Part shown: piece by piece, positions 1 through 9,428 of the stretch
Layout: every line of letters begins with the position of its first letter
Position numbering within the stretch: position 1 is the first letter of the stretch
Source: Dactylellina haptotyla
Taxonomy: Eukaryota > Ascomycota > Orbiliomycetes > Orbiliales > Orbiliaceae
Assembly: GCA_031310005.1 (NCBI GenBank)
Contig: CM062379.1
Location: 372,001-436,000 of the forward strand
Direction: 5' to 3'
DNA length: 64,000 nt
Notes under the pieces: generated by a model
The model's input: only the letters and a program-made list of their open reading frames with translations
Database searches by the model: none
What the model was told of the DNA's origin: nothing
Program-made: the position numbers and the translations under genes

Positions 1-1541
1 ATAACGTAGCAACGGAGTGTAGAGCTTTCATAATCGTTTCAAGTGATGGCCGTGTCTGAGTCTGATGGAATTGCTGGTATAGTGATGTAACCTCGCTGGG
101 CATAGATTGCTGTGCTCTCGCCAATTGCTTTAGAATATTTACCATTAGATTTTCGACACTCTGCTCCGATTGTCGTCGAAAATCGCAATAAACATAAGCA
201 ATTCCAATTTTAACATCGTCTTTGAACTTCTTGAAAAGTTCGTTGATGACAATGGAAGTTATGATGGTTTTTCCAGCACCGGGAATTCCAGGACAGAAAA
301 GAGTCTCTTTTTCGGTTTCTATCCATATTTGGAATTGCGTTGAATCTAGAAACCATTGACCAGTTTCTTGAAAGCGTTTGTTGGTATAATCGCTATGCTG
401 TAGGCTGTAGTCAACTGGCGTAAGCCAATTCAAGATTCTAATGTCATCCTCGTTTTCCATCCTCAACTGCATGTTATCCACTTTCGTGTCGATTACTGAT
501 ATGGTGTTCAAAACTAACGTCGATATTTCAATAGTTAGTGTGATATAACGAATTGATGTGAGTATGGGAATACTAACCATCAGAAATCACTTCTAATACC
601 TTTCTCTCAGCTTCGAGCTTACTAGTAGGAATTAGCTTCAGAATATCCTTTGCATATGCACTCGCCAATAGTGCTGCATATCCTTGCCACTCTTTACTCT
701 TATGCGAGTCCGAGTAGTCGCATATTCCGCGAATAACTAAGCATGGGAAGTGGTTCATTAACCCGGCAGCTTCCATTTCGAAACATAAAACATCTTTCTC
801 AGCTGAAAGCTTATCCCGGATTAAGGCATGCTTCATCAACTGATTTCCAGATGCGATTATGCCGCAGTGAATTGCTGGATTGTCGTCGTACTCGTCGCGC
901 TCGGGTCTTACCACCAAATCTGACGCGCTTTGGCTACAGCTATCCCCGCAAGATGAACTATGAACAATGTCTGATTTGAATAGCCTGTCGCTCTCTGGCG
1001 GCGGCCGCTTAAATCGCTTCCGTAGTCGCGGGTTTTTCTTCAACACTCCATCCACGGCATCCTGGAGCTGATGTCCCTTCCTTTCATATTGGGCCCTTAT
1101 TCCGCTCACCGCAGTGCGCAGAATCATCGGAGCTTGGTCCAAAACCCTAGTCGGCTCGAAGTCCTCATCCTGTATTGTCTTGCCAAAATCGTACTGAAAT
1201 ACCCCAGAAGCGCCGACAACAATATCCCCTAGACGAACATCGTGCTCTTTGCTCGGAGCTCCACCACCAATTCCAACTAGTAAACCTATTCTGATATTGG
1301 GAAAGCTATGTAGCATATCTCTGGCAACGCTCGCGGCGGTGGCCGTTCCATATTCGCCACCCGGCAGAACCGCGATAACAACATTGTGATTGCCGATTTT
1401 ACCCAGCGTGTAATTGTTATTATCATGAGCAGCGACATGCTCGGGCAGGTCATGCTCTTCATCCAGAAACTCCTGCGCGGCAATATACTCGGTGCCTATC
1501 GCGCAAATCCAGCCGACACTGTATAAATCAGGACTCGACAT
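1..1541 (-). CDS. NLR-type protein: nucleoside phosphorylase domain + NACHT ATPase (5' part; runs off the left edge)
   Basis: Partial gene read leftwards: exon 1 1541-578, intron 577-514 (branch CACTAAC, phase 1), exon 2 513 to beyond position 1. Exon 1 encodes about 320 residues of a PNP/UDP nucleoside phosphorylase domain, with a [11 protein letters not shown] glycine motif near the N-terminus and the closing block [10 protein letters not shown]...[13 protein letters not shown]. Exon 2 continues in frame into a linker containing [10 protein letters not shown] and then a NACHT P-loop, [11 protein letters not shown]. This order (phosphorylase, linker, NACHT, then usually ankyrin, TPR or WD repeats) is a common fungal NLR architecture. 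The repeat domain would lie outside the window. By family knowledge such proteins are cytosolic, nucleotide-dependent sensors in heterokaryon incompatibility or fungal innate immunity; the role of this copy is inferred. Confidence 0.88.
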
Positions 1542-2311
1542 ATTTCGTCCTAGACAATACTTCTCCCAAGTCTCGAGGCAGCCAAATTTGTTTCTGTGTT
1601 GGAGGGATTTTATGGCCTCCGATGTGCAGATGAATCTGTGAAGGCAAGCGAAGCTCGAACTCTAGATATAGTATCGTTGTTCCTGACGCATTGTTTGCCA
1701 GTGTTGTAATTGTCCGAAGTTTAAGTGAAAGTAATGAAATAAGGTCTAACACGTTGACGAACTGGTCGTGCACGTCAGAAGAGACTTATCCAGCTAAATA
1801 TAATTTGCCTTCTCGATAGAAAGTTGAAATTATAATGGAGGATCTGTATCTAGATGCGCGTATTTGTTGGTGGAGAAACTCGTTAGAGGCAGCGAGATTC
1901 CGGGCCGACATCGTACCGAAAATTGATAGCCTCACCCGACGACAGCCACACTTATACGCATATAATAGAAATTCCGTATCCATAATGGAATAAATACCTT
2001 TTTGCGCGACAAATACCGCTAAGCTAATAAAGGGGAAACAGCATGACGGATTTATTGGTATTTCTTGCCGATAGTAGGCCTCAGGGTTCTGTAGTATATG
2101 TCTATGTGGATAATAAGCATGTTCTATATGCATATATGGTTTCCCTCAATAAGCCATCACTGTTGGACGTGCGGTTTCATTCTGAGAAGTATAAGTATCC
2201 TTCTCTCATTGCCCGAGAAGTCCACTCACCGATATACTTCAAACCATTCAAATCCGCAATCTCAGATGCCTCCTTTGCAACGAAGTTCAACCGGCCAGAT
2301 ACAACTTCAAG
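1542..2311. other. Intergenic, divergent promoter region
   Basis: About 770 bases between the divergently transcribed NLR and the small membrane protein. Short open frames on both strands show no family likeness. It probably holds both promoters; I see no clear element. Confidence 0.5.
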
Positions 2312-2824
2312 ATGTCTACCTCCACTACTCCAAATGCCAAAAAAGAGCCCACAACCCCAGATAGCACGGACGATGAGCTCCCTACTAACATTCAGTCCGC
2401 TACAGACGAATGCCCACGATTTCGAATCGAAGTGAAATCCAGTAAACCGCTGAACATGACACAGATCATCCGTTGGACGGTCCTTTGCTACTACATCACC
2501 GGCCAAGTAGCGAGTTCGTGCATCAGCATCCGCGGCGAATGCGCACGATCCATCGGCGCCGTTCTCACGGGTGCCATGCAGTATATGCTTCTTTGCTTCC
2601 TCGGTAACCTTGTCGATGTCTGCAGAGCTAACACGGTTCTATATTGTGTTGGCACAATTGCCTTGACGCTTTTTACTGGTCAGTTTTACAATTGAAAACT
2701 CTTGTTGATTTTCTTCGGTGCTAATCGCTTACTTGCGTGACTGGGTATAGTCTACTTCAATCAACCTTGGAGTAATGGGATATATCTGAGTTTACTGATC
2801 CTGGACGTCACGAATGGGATCTAG
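2312..2824 (+). CDS. Small hypothetical membrane protein
   Basis: Two-exon model: 2312-2678 and 2751-2824, with intron 2679-2750 (GTCAGT...GGTATAG, branch GCTAAT). The spliced frame is open, gives 146 residues, and stops at TAG 2822-2824. The first 50 residues are Ser/Thr/Pro/Asp-rich and likely disordered. The rest holds two or three hydrophobic stretches (around IIRWTVLCYYITGQVASS, the region with GAVLTGAMQYMLLCFLGNLV, and VLYCVGTIALTLFTVYF), suggesting a small integral membrane protein. No family is recognised. Clean phase and canonical splice signals support a real gene, but the function is unknown. Confidence 0.55.
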
Positions 2825-3368
2825 AAGGTGTTCCAAAAGTTGATATTGAAGAGCGAGATTGATGAAACCTGGACACTGGAGCTCGATTTGAATTGGCTCA
2901 GTCGCAAGGGCTGGACCGGGGAGCTGGAATGAAGACAAGGTACCAAGCTAACTCGAATAAGAATGTGGAGGAAATTCGATAGCTATTTCCAAAGCCGAAG
3001 TCTTTAACTATAGTGCTATCTGTAGGTTGGCTAGCGCATGCAGCACGCTAGCAACTAAACTGTACTGGGCGAGTTGTTTGCGGGCGCGTTGTTGTGCCCA
3101 AACGCAGAGCGACGACATCAAAATGACATCATGAATCCGGGGCAATCCCGCGACGACATCACAACCAGGAATGCCCCGAGAAAATTAGACAGAAAAAAGT
3201 AGAATATAAATATCGCGGTCCCCACTGGAACATCTTTTATCTTTTTCTTTCTCACTACATCCTATATTTTGAATAAGACAATCACCAATTGCAATCAATT
3301 GAGAATCTCCCTTTCCAATAACTCGGTAGCAATAGTAATAAAGCAGAAGATACAAATAATCTATCACA
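2825..3368. other. Intergenic
   Basis: About 540 bases with no gene seen. The right half is AT-rich with CTTTTTC-type pyrimidine runs just before the next start codon, which fits a promoter and 5' UTR. Confidence 0.5.
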
Positions 3369-3936
3369 ATGTCGTCAGCAATTCTCCGCAGAACAATCTT
3401 CACCCGTCTCCCAGTTGCCACCAGGCCGCTGTCGACCTCCGTTACCCTCCGCAAGACTATGACCGAGAGCGTAAAGGTACATTTAACTCTCCTCTCAGCA
3501 ATTCTTACAGCTCTAGCAAGTACTAATATCTCCCAGGACACCGTCGATACAATTAACAAGAAGGCCGGCCAAACCCTCGCCGCTGGCATCCAAAAGACAG
3601 AAGACGCAACCGAATCCGTCAAGGACACCGTCGGCAACGTCGTTGGCACAGCTCAGAGCAAGACACCCACGGCCGAAGAAGCTCAGGGTATGGCTAAGGG
3701 TAAAGCGTCCGAGGCCCAAGGAAAAGCACAGGAACTCAAAGGACAAGCTAAGGGAAAAGCCAGCGAGATACGTAAGTCTCACAATCACTCAAAATCCTCT
3801 GTAGCATTTGCTTCCTGGGGAAGCTTCAGGAAACAGAGTGTAGAACACTTTTAGAGCAGAAGAAACTAATCATCAATGGCGACTTTTAGAGGGCAAGGCG
3901 AAGGGTGCTTTCGAGCAGGCGAAGGCTGATGCTTAA
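3369..3936 (+). CDS. Mitochondrial LEA-like hydrophilic protein
   Basis: Three exons: 3369-3476, 3537-3771 and 3890-3936; introns 3477-3536 (branch TACTAAT) and 3772-3889 (GTAAGT...TTTTAG). The product is 129 residues. The N-terminus (MSSAILRRTIFTRLPVATRP) is Arg/Ser/Thr-rich without acids, as in a mitochondrial presequence. The remainder is Ala/Lys/Glu/Gln-rich with repeated AKGKASE and EAQGKAQELKG units, like late-embryogenesis-abundant (LEA) proteins and fungal LEA-domain proteins. Such proteins are intrinsically disordered or amphipathic and linked to stress and desiccation protection; a matrix or inner-membrane role is inferred. Intron 1 is 60 nt with no in-frame stop, so its retention would give a longer open form. 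Confidence 0.8.
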
Positions 3937-4125
3937 AAAAGAATATCAGAGGAAGATGAAACTTGACGGGCTGTTATAATGCGGGGTCACTACTTTTTAT
4001 GCGGAAAACAGGAAACTCGGGTGTACATTCATGAATAACGCTTTTCTTTTTGCCATTGGGTATTAATATGGTCAACTCAAATAAGTAAATAATAATAAAA
4101 GAAACTGAATATGAGAAATTCAGGT

Positions 4126-4701
4126 TCATCTCTCAAATCTGGTCTCGCTGATGTAGTCCTTGGACGGCCCCTTGACGTTGTATCTCAACGACCAGCTTTT
4201 CAGCTGGCCGGCTTGGAATTCGAAAGCGTATCTTGCCGCGTAATTATCCTTGATGCATAGATGGTCACCGGAGGCTGTCATTCTACAATCTGCTACCGTG
4301 GCGTCGGATAACGCTGATAACGCGTCCGGGCTGAACACAAGGTCGTGGAAAAGGTAGTCTGGCTCGACCGCATCTTCGGAATTTGTGTTTGTGTTGCTGG
4401 TGTTGCTGCCGCTCGCTTTATTCGCATGTGATTCTTTGATGAACCAGGCGGATATCTTATCCTCGCTGTCGTCATAGCGGTAGATGTACTTTTTGTTCGC
4501 GCGCAAAACCAGACCGGACTCGGTTTTGAGCTCTCCGGATTCGCTATAGAGGAGGGATGTCTGGGGGGATGAGGCGAGAGGCGCGAGGGTTGCCGTGCCC
4601 GTGAATGTGCCGGAGGGGAAGGTTGGGATGGCAGAACTGAGGGAGCGGCGGAGGGTCCAATTGCCCTGGAGGGCCTTGAATATCGTTTGAGGGGCAGACA
4701 T
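4126..4701 (-). CDS. DUF6314 domain protein
   Basis: Single exon, 191 residues, starting at ATG 4701-4699. The whole chain matches the DUF6314 pattern: an early LQGNWTLRRSL, a GTFTGTATL strand, YSESGEL, the motif KKYIYRYDDSEDKISAWF, then FHDLVFSP, DHLCIKDNYAARYAFEF and a closing VKGPSKDYISETRFER. The fold is a small beta-barrel resembling lipocalin-like proteins; the biochemical function is not established. A Ser/Asn/Thr-rich insert near residues 95-110 is a likely loop expansion. It is convergent with the upstream LEA-like gene, with only about 190 bases between stops. Confidence 0.85.
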   Translation of the reverse strand: MSAPQTIFKALQGNWTLRRSLSSAIPTFPSGTFTGTATLAPLASSPQTSLLYSESGELKTESGLVLRANKKYIYRYDDSEDKISAWFIKESHANKASGSNTSNTNTNSEDAVEPDYLFHDLVFSPDALSALSDATVADCRMTASGDHLCIKDNYAARYAFEFQAGQLKSWSLRYNVKGPSKDYISETRFER

Positions 4702-5744
4702 GGTATTCAGTAGTATTTCCTATGCGTAAATTGCGCAGATAGGGGATATAGAACAGATTCTGTGGGTATATCGTGAATTTAAGGTGTTCGGAGTCTCAAC
4801 TCGCTTACACCACAGCTGTACTGGTTGAGGCGCCGTTGGGCCACCCGAATACTACCAAAGCGGATGGACCAAATTCAGAGAACAACGTCTCTTATAATAA
4901 TTTGTAGGCTCTCAATCTAGACTTATTTATACTCTGTATACGCATAGACTTCGATATATTACTTAAAATACTCTAGCCACTATTAATATCGTATATAATA
5001 CATACTGGTTGCTATACCTACGTGGGGGACACCCGTGGTCCCGGCTGGAGTGTCTTATATTGAAGAAATCGCCAATAACAGGTAATATAATTTCTCGATA
5101 GCGATAATATCCCAACTTGATACCATCAAGCCCGGCGATTCCCTCATCCGCGCGCGCCAGATCGGACCGGCGTTGTTTTTGTTGCAAAGTGGGCCGTTCC
5201 CGGAGCGGAGGCGGTGGAGCCCTTGTTGATTCTGACGCAAATTTTCTTGGACGAGTTCCTCTTTCAGATTTAACCTCGCTCGTCCGTCTTCCAACTTTTC
5301 CCACCTTTTCCAACCAACCTGCCAACCTCCCCCCGCCGCAGAAAAATTTTCACCGCCAGAGCACCCCGTTGACTTGCCCATTCAGCTTCGTTCCTACTGG
5401 CTGGCTTGCATCATTCCCCACGGAACCCCTCTCCGATTGAACGCCGTTGGCAAAATTTTTGAGATCCAAACTAGCTCGATCGGTTGTCCCTGTCCGCGCT
5501 AGAAGCCCTTTCCCAGTCGTCCCCTTACCAATTCGATTCACAAAAGCTCAACCGTTCTGGCCTCCCGTTTCCCTCTTCTTCCTTCCTATTACTTCCTCAA
5601 CAGCCATATAGCTCTGTCTCTTGATAGCACATATCTCCCGGGAGATCGTATCTTCGCGATTGTATTCCCGTAGCTCGTCCGACTAAGAACTCGACTCCGT
5701 CCCCACAGTACCCGCGGGAGGGTTCATCCTCTACCACCGCACGT
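4702..5744. other. Intergenic: divergent promoters and start of the CPA1 leader
   Basis: About 1 kb between the DUF6314 gene and the attenuator uORF. From roughly 5270 the plus strand becomes pyrimidine-rich (CCTTTTCC, CCCCGCCG, CCCTCTTCTTCC), as in strong fungal housekeeping promoters. No ATG is seen on the plus strand from about 5600 until the uORF start, consistent with a scanned leader. No transcription start can be fixed by eye. Confidence 0.5.
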
Positions 5745-6032
5745 ATGCGATTTTGCCCAACGGCCTCTACTTCCCAAGTATGTCCTTCCTTTTTGAATAT
5801 TCCGTTCTGGTATTTGCGGACGTGTCACTAACGTAATTGTGTCTAGGACTACATCTCAGGTATGCTGCCGAAATATCACTTATTTTGGCGTTGACACCGG
5901 AGGTCATATCTACTGTTCTTCTCTGATATGCCACTTCGGTGTCTTGTGACCAACTTGCTTCAAAGACGGCCAATCACTAACCTTTCACGATGATGCTTAA
6001 CAGACCACATTTGGAAGACCTGCTCTCAGTAA
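5745..6032 (+). CDS. Arginine attenuator peptide (AAP) uORF in the CPA1 leader, split by two introns
   Basis: Three mini-exons, 5745-5777, 5847-5859 and 6004-6032 (introns 5778-5846 and 5860-6003, GTATGT...TCTAG and GTATGC...ACAG), splice in frame to 24 codons ending at TAA 6030-6032. The core TSQDYISDHIWK matches the conserved attenuator peptide of fungal arginine-specific carbamoyl-phosphate synthase, in which arginine makes the nascent peptide stall the ribosome and reduces translation of the main ORF. The length of 24 and the Asp at position 12 equal the Neurospora arg-2 peptide. The main ATG lies 114 nt after the uORF stop with no ATG between. If intron 1 is retained the frame stops inside it; if intron 2 is retained the peptide loses the DHIWK part. 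Confidence 0.93.
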
Positions 6033-6146
6033 TCGAGTTTTTCTGATACTACAAGCCATTCAATCCACACTCTATCCATCTTTCACACCCCGAGATATCA
6101 CCAAGCCAGCTACGGCCCCCATATTAGAAAACCAGTATCAGCAATC

Positions 6147-7619
6147 ATGTTGGCTCAACGAATGCTCAATCATCACTCCAAATCCCTGCTCAAGAGTGCT
6201 CTTGGGAAGCGGTATCTCGCCACGGTCACCGGTAGCTCCGGTCGTATCATGCCCGCTATCAACCGTGGCGCGACACCTGTCTCTCACGACAGAGCTACTT
6301 TTACCATTAGGGTACGTCATTTATCTTTATATATTATTGTTCAAATCGCTGCTAATATAAATGTATAGAACGGCCCGGTTTATCACGGAAAGTCCTTTGG
6401 TGCCAAACAAAACATCTCCGGAGAAGCTGTCTTCTCCACCGCTCTGGTCGGATACCCAGAGTCCATGACCGACCCTTCCTACCGCGGTCAGATCCTCGTC
6501 TTCACCCAGCCGCTCATTGGGAACTACGGTGTTCCAGGACGTGACCGCGATGAGGCCGGTCTTCTCAAATATTTCGAATCCCCACATATCCAGGCCGCCG
6601 GTATTGTCGTAGCCGACGCCGCTCTCCAGTACTCCCACTGGACCGCTGTAGAGTCTCTCGGAGATTGGTGTGCCCGTGAAGGTGTTCCCGCCATCTCTGG
6701 CGTCGACACCCGTGATATCGTCACATTCCTCCGAGAGCAAGGTTCCTCTCTCGCTCGTATCACAATTGGTGAAGAATACGATGCGGATGAGGATGAAGCT
6801 TTCATTGATCCAGAACAGATCAACTTGGTCGCCAAGGTTTCCACCAAGGCGCCATTCCACGTCTCCTCCCCCGGAGACTTGCACGTTGCCGTGATTGACT
6901 GTGGTGTCAAAGAGAATATTCTTCGCTCGCTTGTTGGTCGTGGTGCCTCTGTTACATGCTTCCCATGGGACTACCCAATCCACAAGGTTGCGCATCATTT
7001 CGATGGTGTCTTTATTTCCAACGGACCTGGCGACCCGACTCACTGCATGCAGACCGTATACCACCTCCGAAAGCTAATCGAGTCATACAACGGCCCTATT
7101 ATGGGTATCTGCCTCGGCCACCAGCTTTTGGCTTTGGCTACCGGTGCCAGGACTATCAAATTGAAGTATGGTAACCGTGCCCACAACATTCCGGCTTTGG
7201 ACCTTACCACCGGACGATGCCACATCACTTCCCAGAACCACGGATACGCTGTCGACGCCACAACCTTGCCAGCTGGATGGAAGCCATTTTTTATCAACTT
7301 GAACGATCAGTCGAATGAGGGTATGATTCACGAGACCAGGCCGATTATGAGCACCCAATTCCATCCAGAAGCCAAAGGAGGACCGTTGGACAGCAGTTTC
7401 TTGTTCGACAGGTACATGGATCAGGTTACCCAGTTCAGGGAGGAAGGCATTGATGGAGTCAAGAGGGATGGCAGGCCGAACCCACTGTTGGTCGATTTGT
7501 TGAGCAAGGAGCGTGTCGGTGTGGAGCCAAAGCCAGTCAAGCAGGAGAGTCCGGCCGCAGGGCTCGGGGGATTTGCTACGGGCCAAGCATATGGCAAGCC
7601 GGTTTCCGTGCTGGCTTAA
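6147..7619 (+). CDS. CPA1: Carbamoyl-phosphate synthase, arginine-specific, small (glutaminase) subunit
   Basis: Two exons, 6147-6311 and 6369-7619 (intron 6312-6368, GTACGT...TGTATAG, branch GCTAAT), giving 471 residues. It supplies ammonia from glutamine to the large subunit to make carbamoyl phosphate for arginine synthesis. The Arg/Lys/Ser-rich N-terminus ([10 protein letters not shown]...KRYLATV) is a mitochondrial targeting sequence. The CPSase small-chain N-domain follows ([15 protein letters not shown]-like block, here [15 protein letters not shown]), then a class-I glutamine amidotransferase: SNGPGDPT, the nucleophile Cys303 in GICLGHQ, and His387/Glu389 in FHPEA. Length and motifs agree with fungal arg-2/CPA1. 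Translation is expected to be controlled by the upstream attenuator peptide. Confidence 0.96.
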
Positions 7620-8267
7620 GGAAAGAGGCCAAATTTGATTGTGTATAATTACTGTTTGCGCTTCCTGTCGCCAATTTTTCTTTTCGATATAATAGGCTCT
7701 GGTTTTAATTCTTGTTTGTTCATATTTTTTAATTAAACGCTATGCTGCTGAGAGCGCGCACACAATCGCGAGCAGCCAACAATTGATTCTTTTCCACAAT
7801 GAAATCTGTCCACTTGCAATTGCAAACCACTCAAGTCAATCTAGTGAATTGGTGATTGAATGAAGGAATGAATGATTTGGAAGTCGCTGGCTGAGTCACG
7901 CGAGAGTTCCGCAAGGCTGCCGCGCTTAACGTTAGTTGCGCCAGGCGGTGCAAGCCAAGCTTCAGCTATCCCGTCCGCTCCGTTCTGACGTATTTATACG
8001 CTCCTCTTGCCATTGACTGCCTCTTCCTGTTGCTTATACGAAGGAGAGATTGTACTTCTGTACTTTTCGCACAGATCCGCTTCTCATCGACCGAATCGCG
8101 CACCAGAACCGCCCAACACTTCCCTTCGTAGACACCGCAGTATCGACAGGGGTATCCCTCCTTCACCATTCGCGAAATCCGGGGAATACGCATCTCCACC
8201 CGCATTACATCATCACCATAATAGATATAATACCATTCATTAATGAAATACAATTGAAAAAACGAAA
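7620..8267. other. Intergenic
   Basis: About 650 bases: the AT-rich 3' flank of CPA1, then a GC-richer stretch with a TATTTATA box-like element near 7990, likely the promoter of the F-box gene. Confidence 0.45.
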
Positions 8268-9428
8268 ATGAACATCCTCACCCTCCCCACCGAACTGCAA
8301 GAGGAAATCCTGCGCTACCTAACATGGGACCAACACTTCATCGCCGCCCTCGTCAGCCCCGTCTGGGCCTCGCTGCTCACACGGGACGTCTTCCGGCGCA
8401 AACGATACGTCTACGATAAAATCGACCCCATGCCGCCCATCCGCGGGCGTGTCAGAAACTGGGGTCTCCGTCGATACCTCCCCAACGATCCCGGTCCGCC
8501 CTGGCAGAGTAATTCCCGCGCGGGTGGGTATTTAAGTCTGCACGGATTACTGTGGACGGAATCTCTCGTCGTGTCGCTGGTGAAGCAGCGGGATGGGAGT
8601 ATTAAGCATAGGTTGTACCTTGCTGTTGATCCTGGCGCGTACCAGCGGCGACCTGTGGATCTGAGCGTGTTGAAGCACGCGCACGATGGGCGGTGGGGGG
8701 TTAGGAGTTACTTTGAGATTACGGACTCGCCGCTGCTAGAGACTGATACGATATACTTCTGGGGGGATAAAGCGGCGCGGGATACTTCTAGTTCGGCGAG
8801 TTCTTTTCTTAATGCGTCAAATTTGTCCGGGATGAAAATTGGGGATTCGTTCGCATCGGCGACAACAGATGATGCGATGTTCTCGCAAGATTTATCGCCC
8901 GATGATGAAGAGCTGTTATTCAGTACCGATAGTCGAGGATTTAAAGTTACAGAGGATATGAGGAAGCTACCGAAAGGCGCACCGATAGTGCACGTGCGGT
9001 ATCCGGTTCGCGTGCGCACGCTCAATCCGGATAGGAATAAACAGTCGAAAGGCGAGAAGAAGGCGACGCGGGATAGCTTCGAACGGGGCAGGGCTGAATT
9101 CGAGGGAAACACAAAGGCGCCCAAGGATAGGAATCTTTCTTTCCCGCCGGGTATGTTTCTCGCCTCGATAGATAGTACCCCGCCGGAAAGGAAGTATCCC
9201 GGCGAGGGTAGCGATTGCGTGGGGGATCTGTTGAAGATGATACCGCAGTATCTTGGGGAGGTTGTCATGCGACGGGATCTGTCGATTACGGAGTGTTGGG
9301 CGGTTTTTGACTCCGAGCCTACGTATCAGTATCAGGAGGTACGGGATCCTTACGATTACCGAGATCCCAGGAAGAATATTGTTTTGGATCTGACGGTTTT
9401 ATCGAGGGAAAGGAAGAAGAAGAGTTGA
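8268..9428 (+). CDS. F-box domain protein
   Basis: Intronless, 386 residues. The N-terminal 45 residues form an F-box: LTLPTELQEEILRYLTW, then ALVSPVWASLLTRDVFRRKRY. In the family this segment binds Skp1 and makes the protein a substrate receptor of an SCF ubiquitin ligase. The remainder has no repeat type that I recognise. It includes a Ser/Asp-rich region (about residues 175-225) and a Lys/Arg-rich one (about 255-290), so the substrate cannot be inferred. The start codon follows a CGAAA context and opens directly into the F-box. Confidence 0.85.
   Translation: MNILTLPTELQEEILRYLTWDQHFIAALVSPVWASLLTRDVFRRKRYVYDKIDPMPPIRGRVRNWGLRRYLPNDPGPPWQSNSRAGGYLSLHGLLWTESLVVSLVKQRDGSIKHRLYLAVDPGAYQRRPVDLSVLKHAHDGRWGVRSYFEITDSPLLETDTIYFWGDKAARDTSSSASSFLNASNLSGMKIGDSFASATTDDAMFSQDLSPDDEELLFSTDSRGFKVTEDMRKLPKGAPIVHVRYPVRVRTLNPDRNKQSKGEKKATRDSFERGRAEFEGNTKAPKDRNLSFPPGMFLASIDSTPPERKYPGEGSDCVGDLLKMIPQYLGEVVMRRDLSITECWAVFDSEPTYQYQEVRDPYDYRDPRKNIVLDLTVLSRERKKKS

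Noticed and set aside
1786-2133. 115-codon minus-strand open frame between two genes
   Set aside because: Overlapped by open frames on the other strand; low-complexity translation; no motif.
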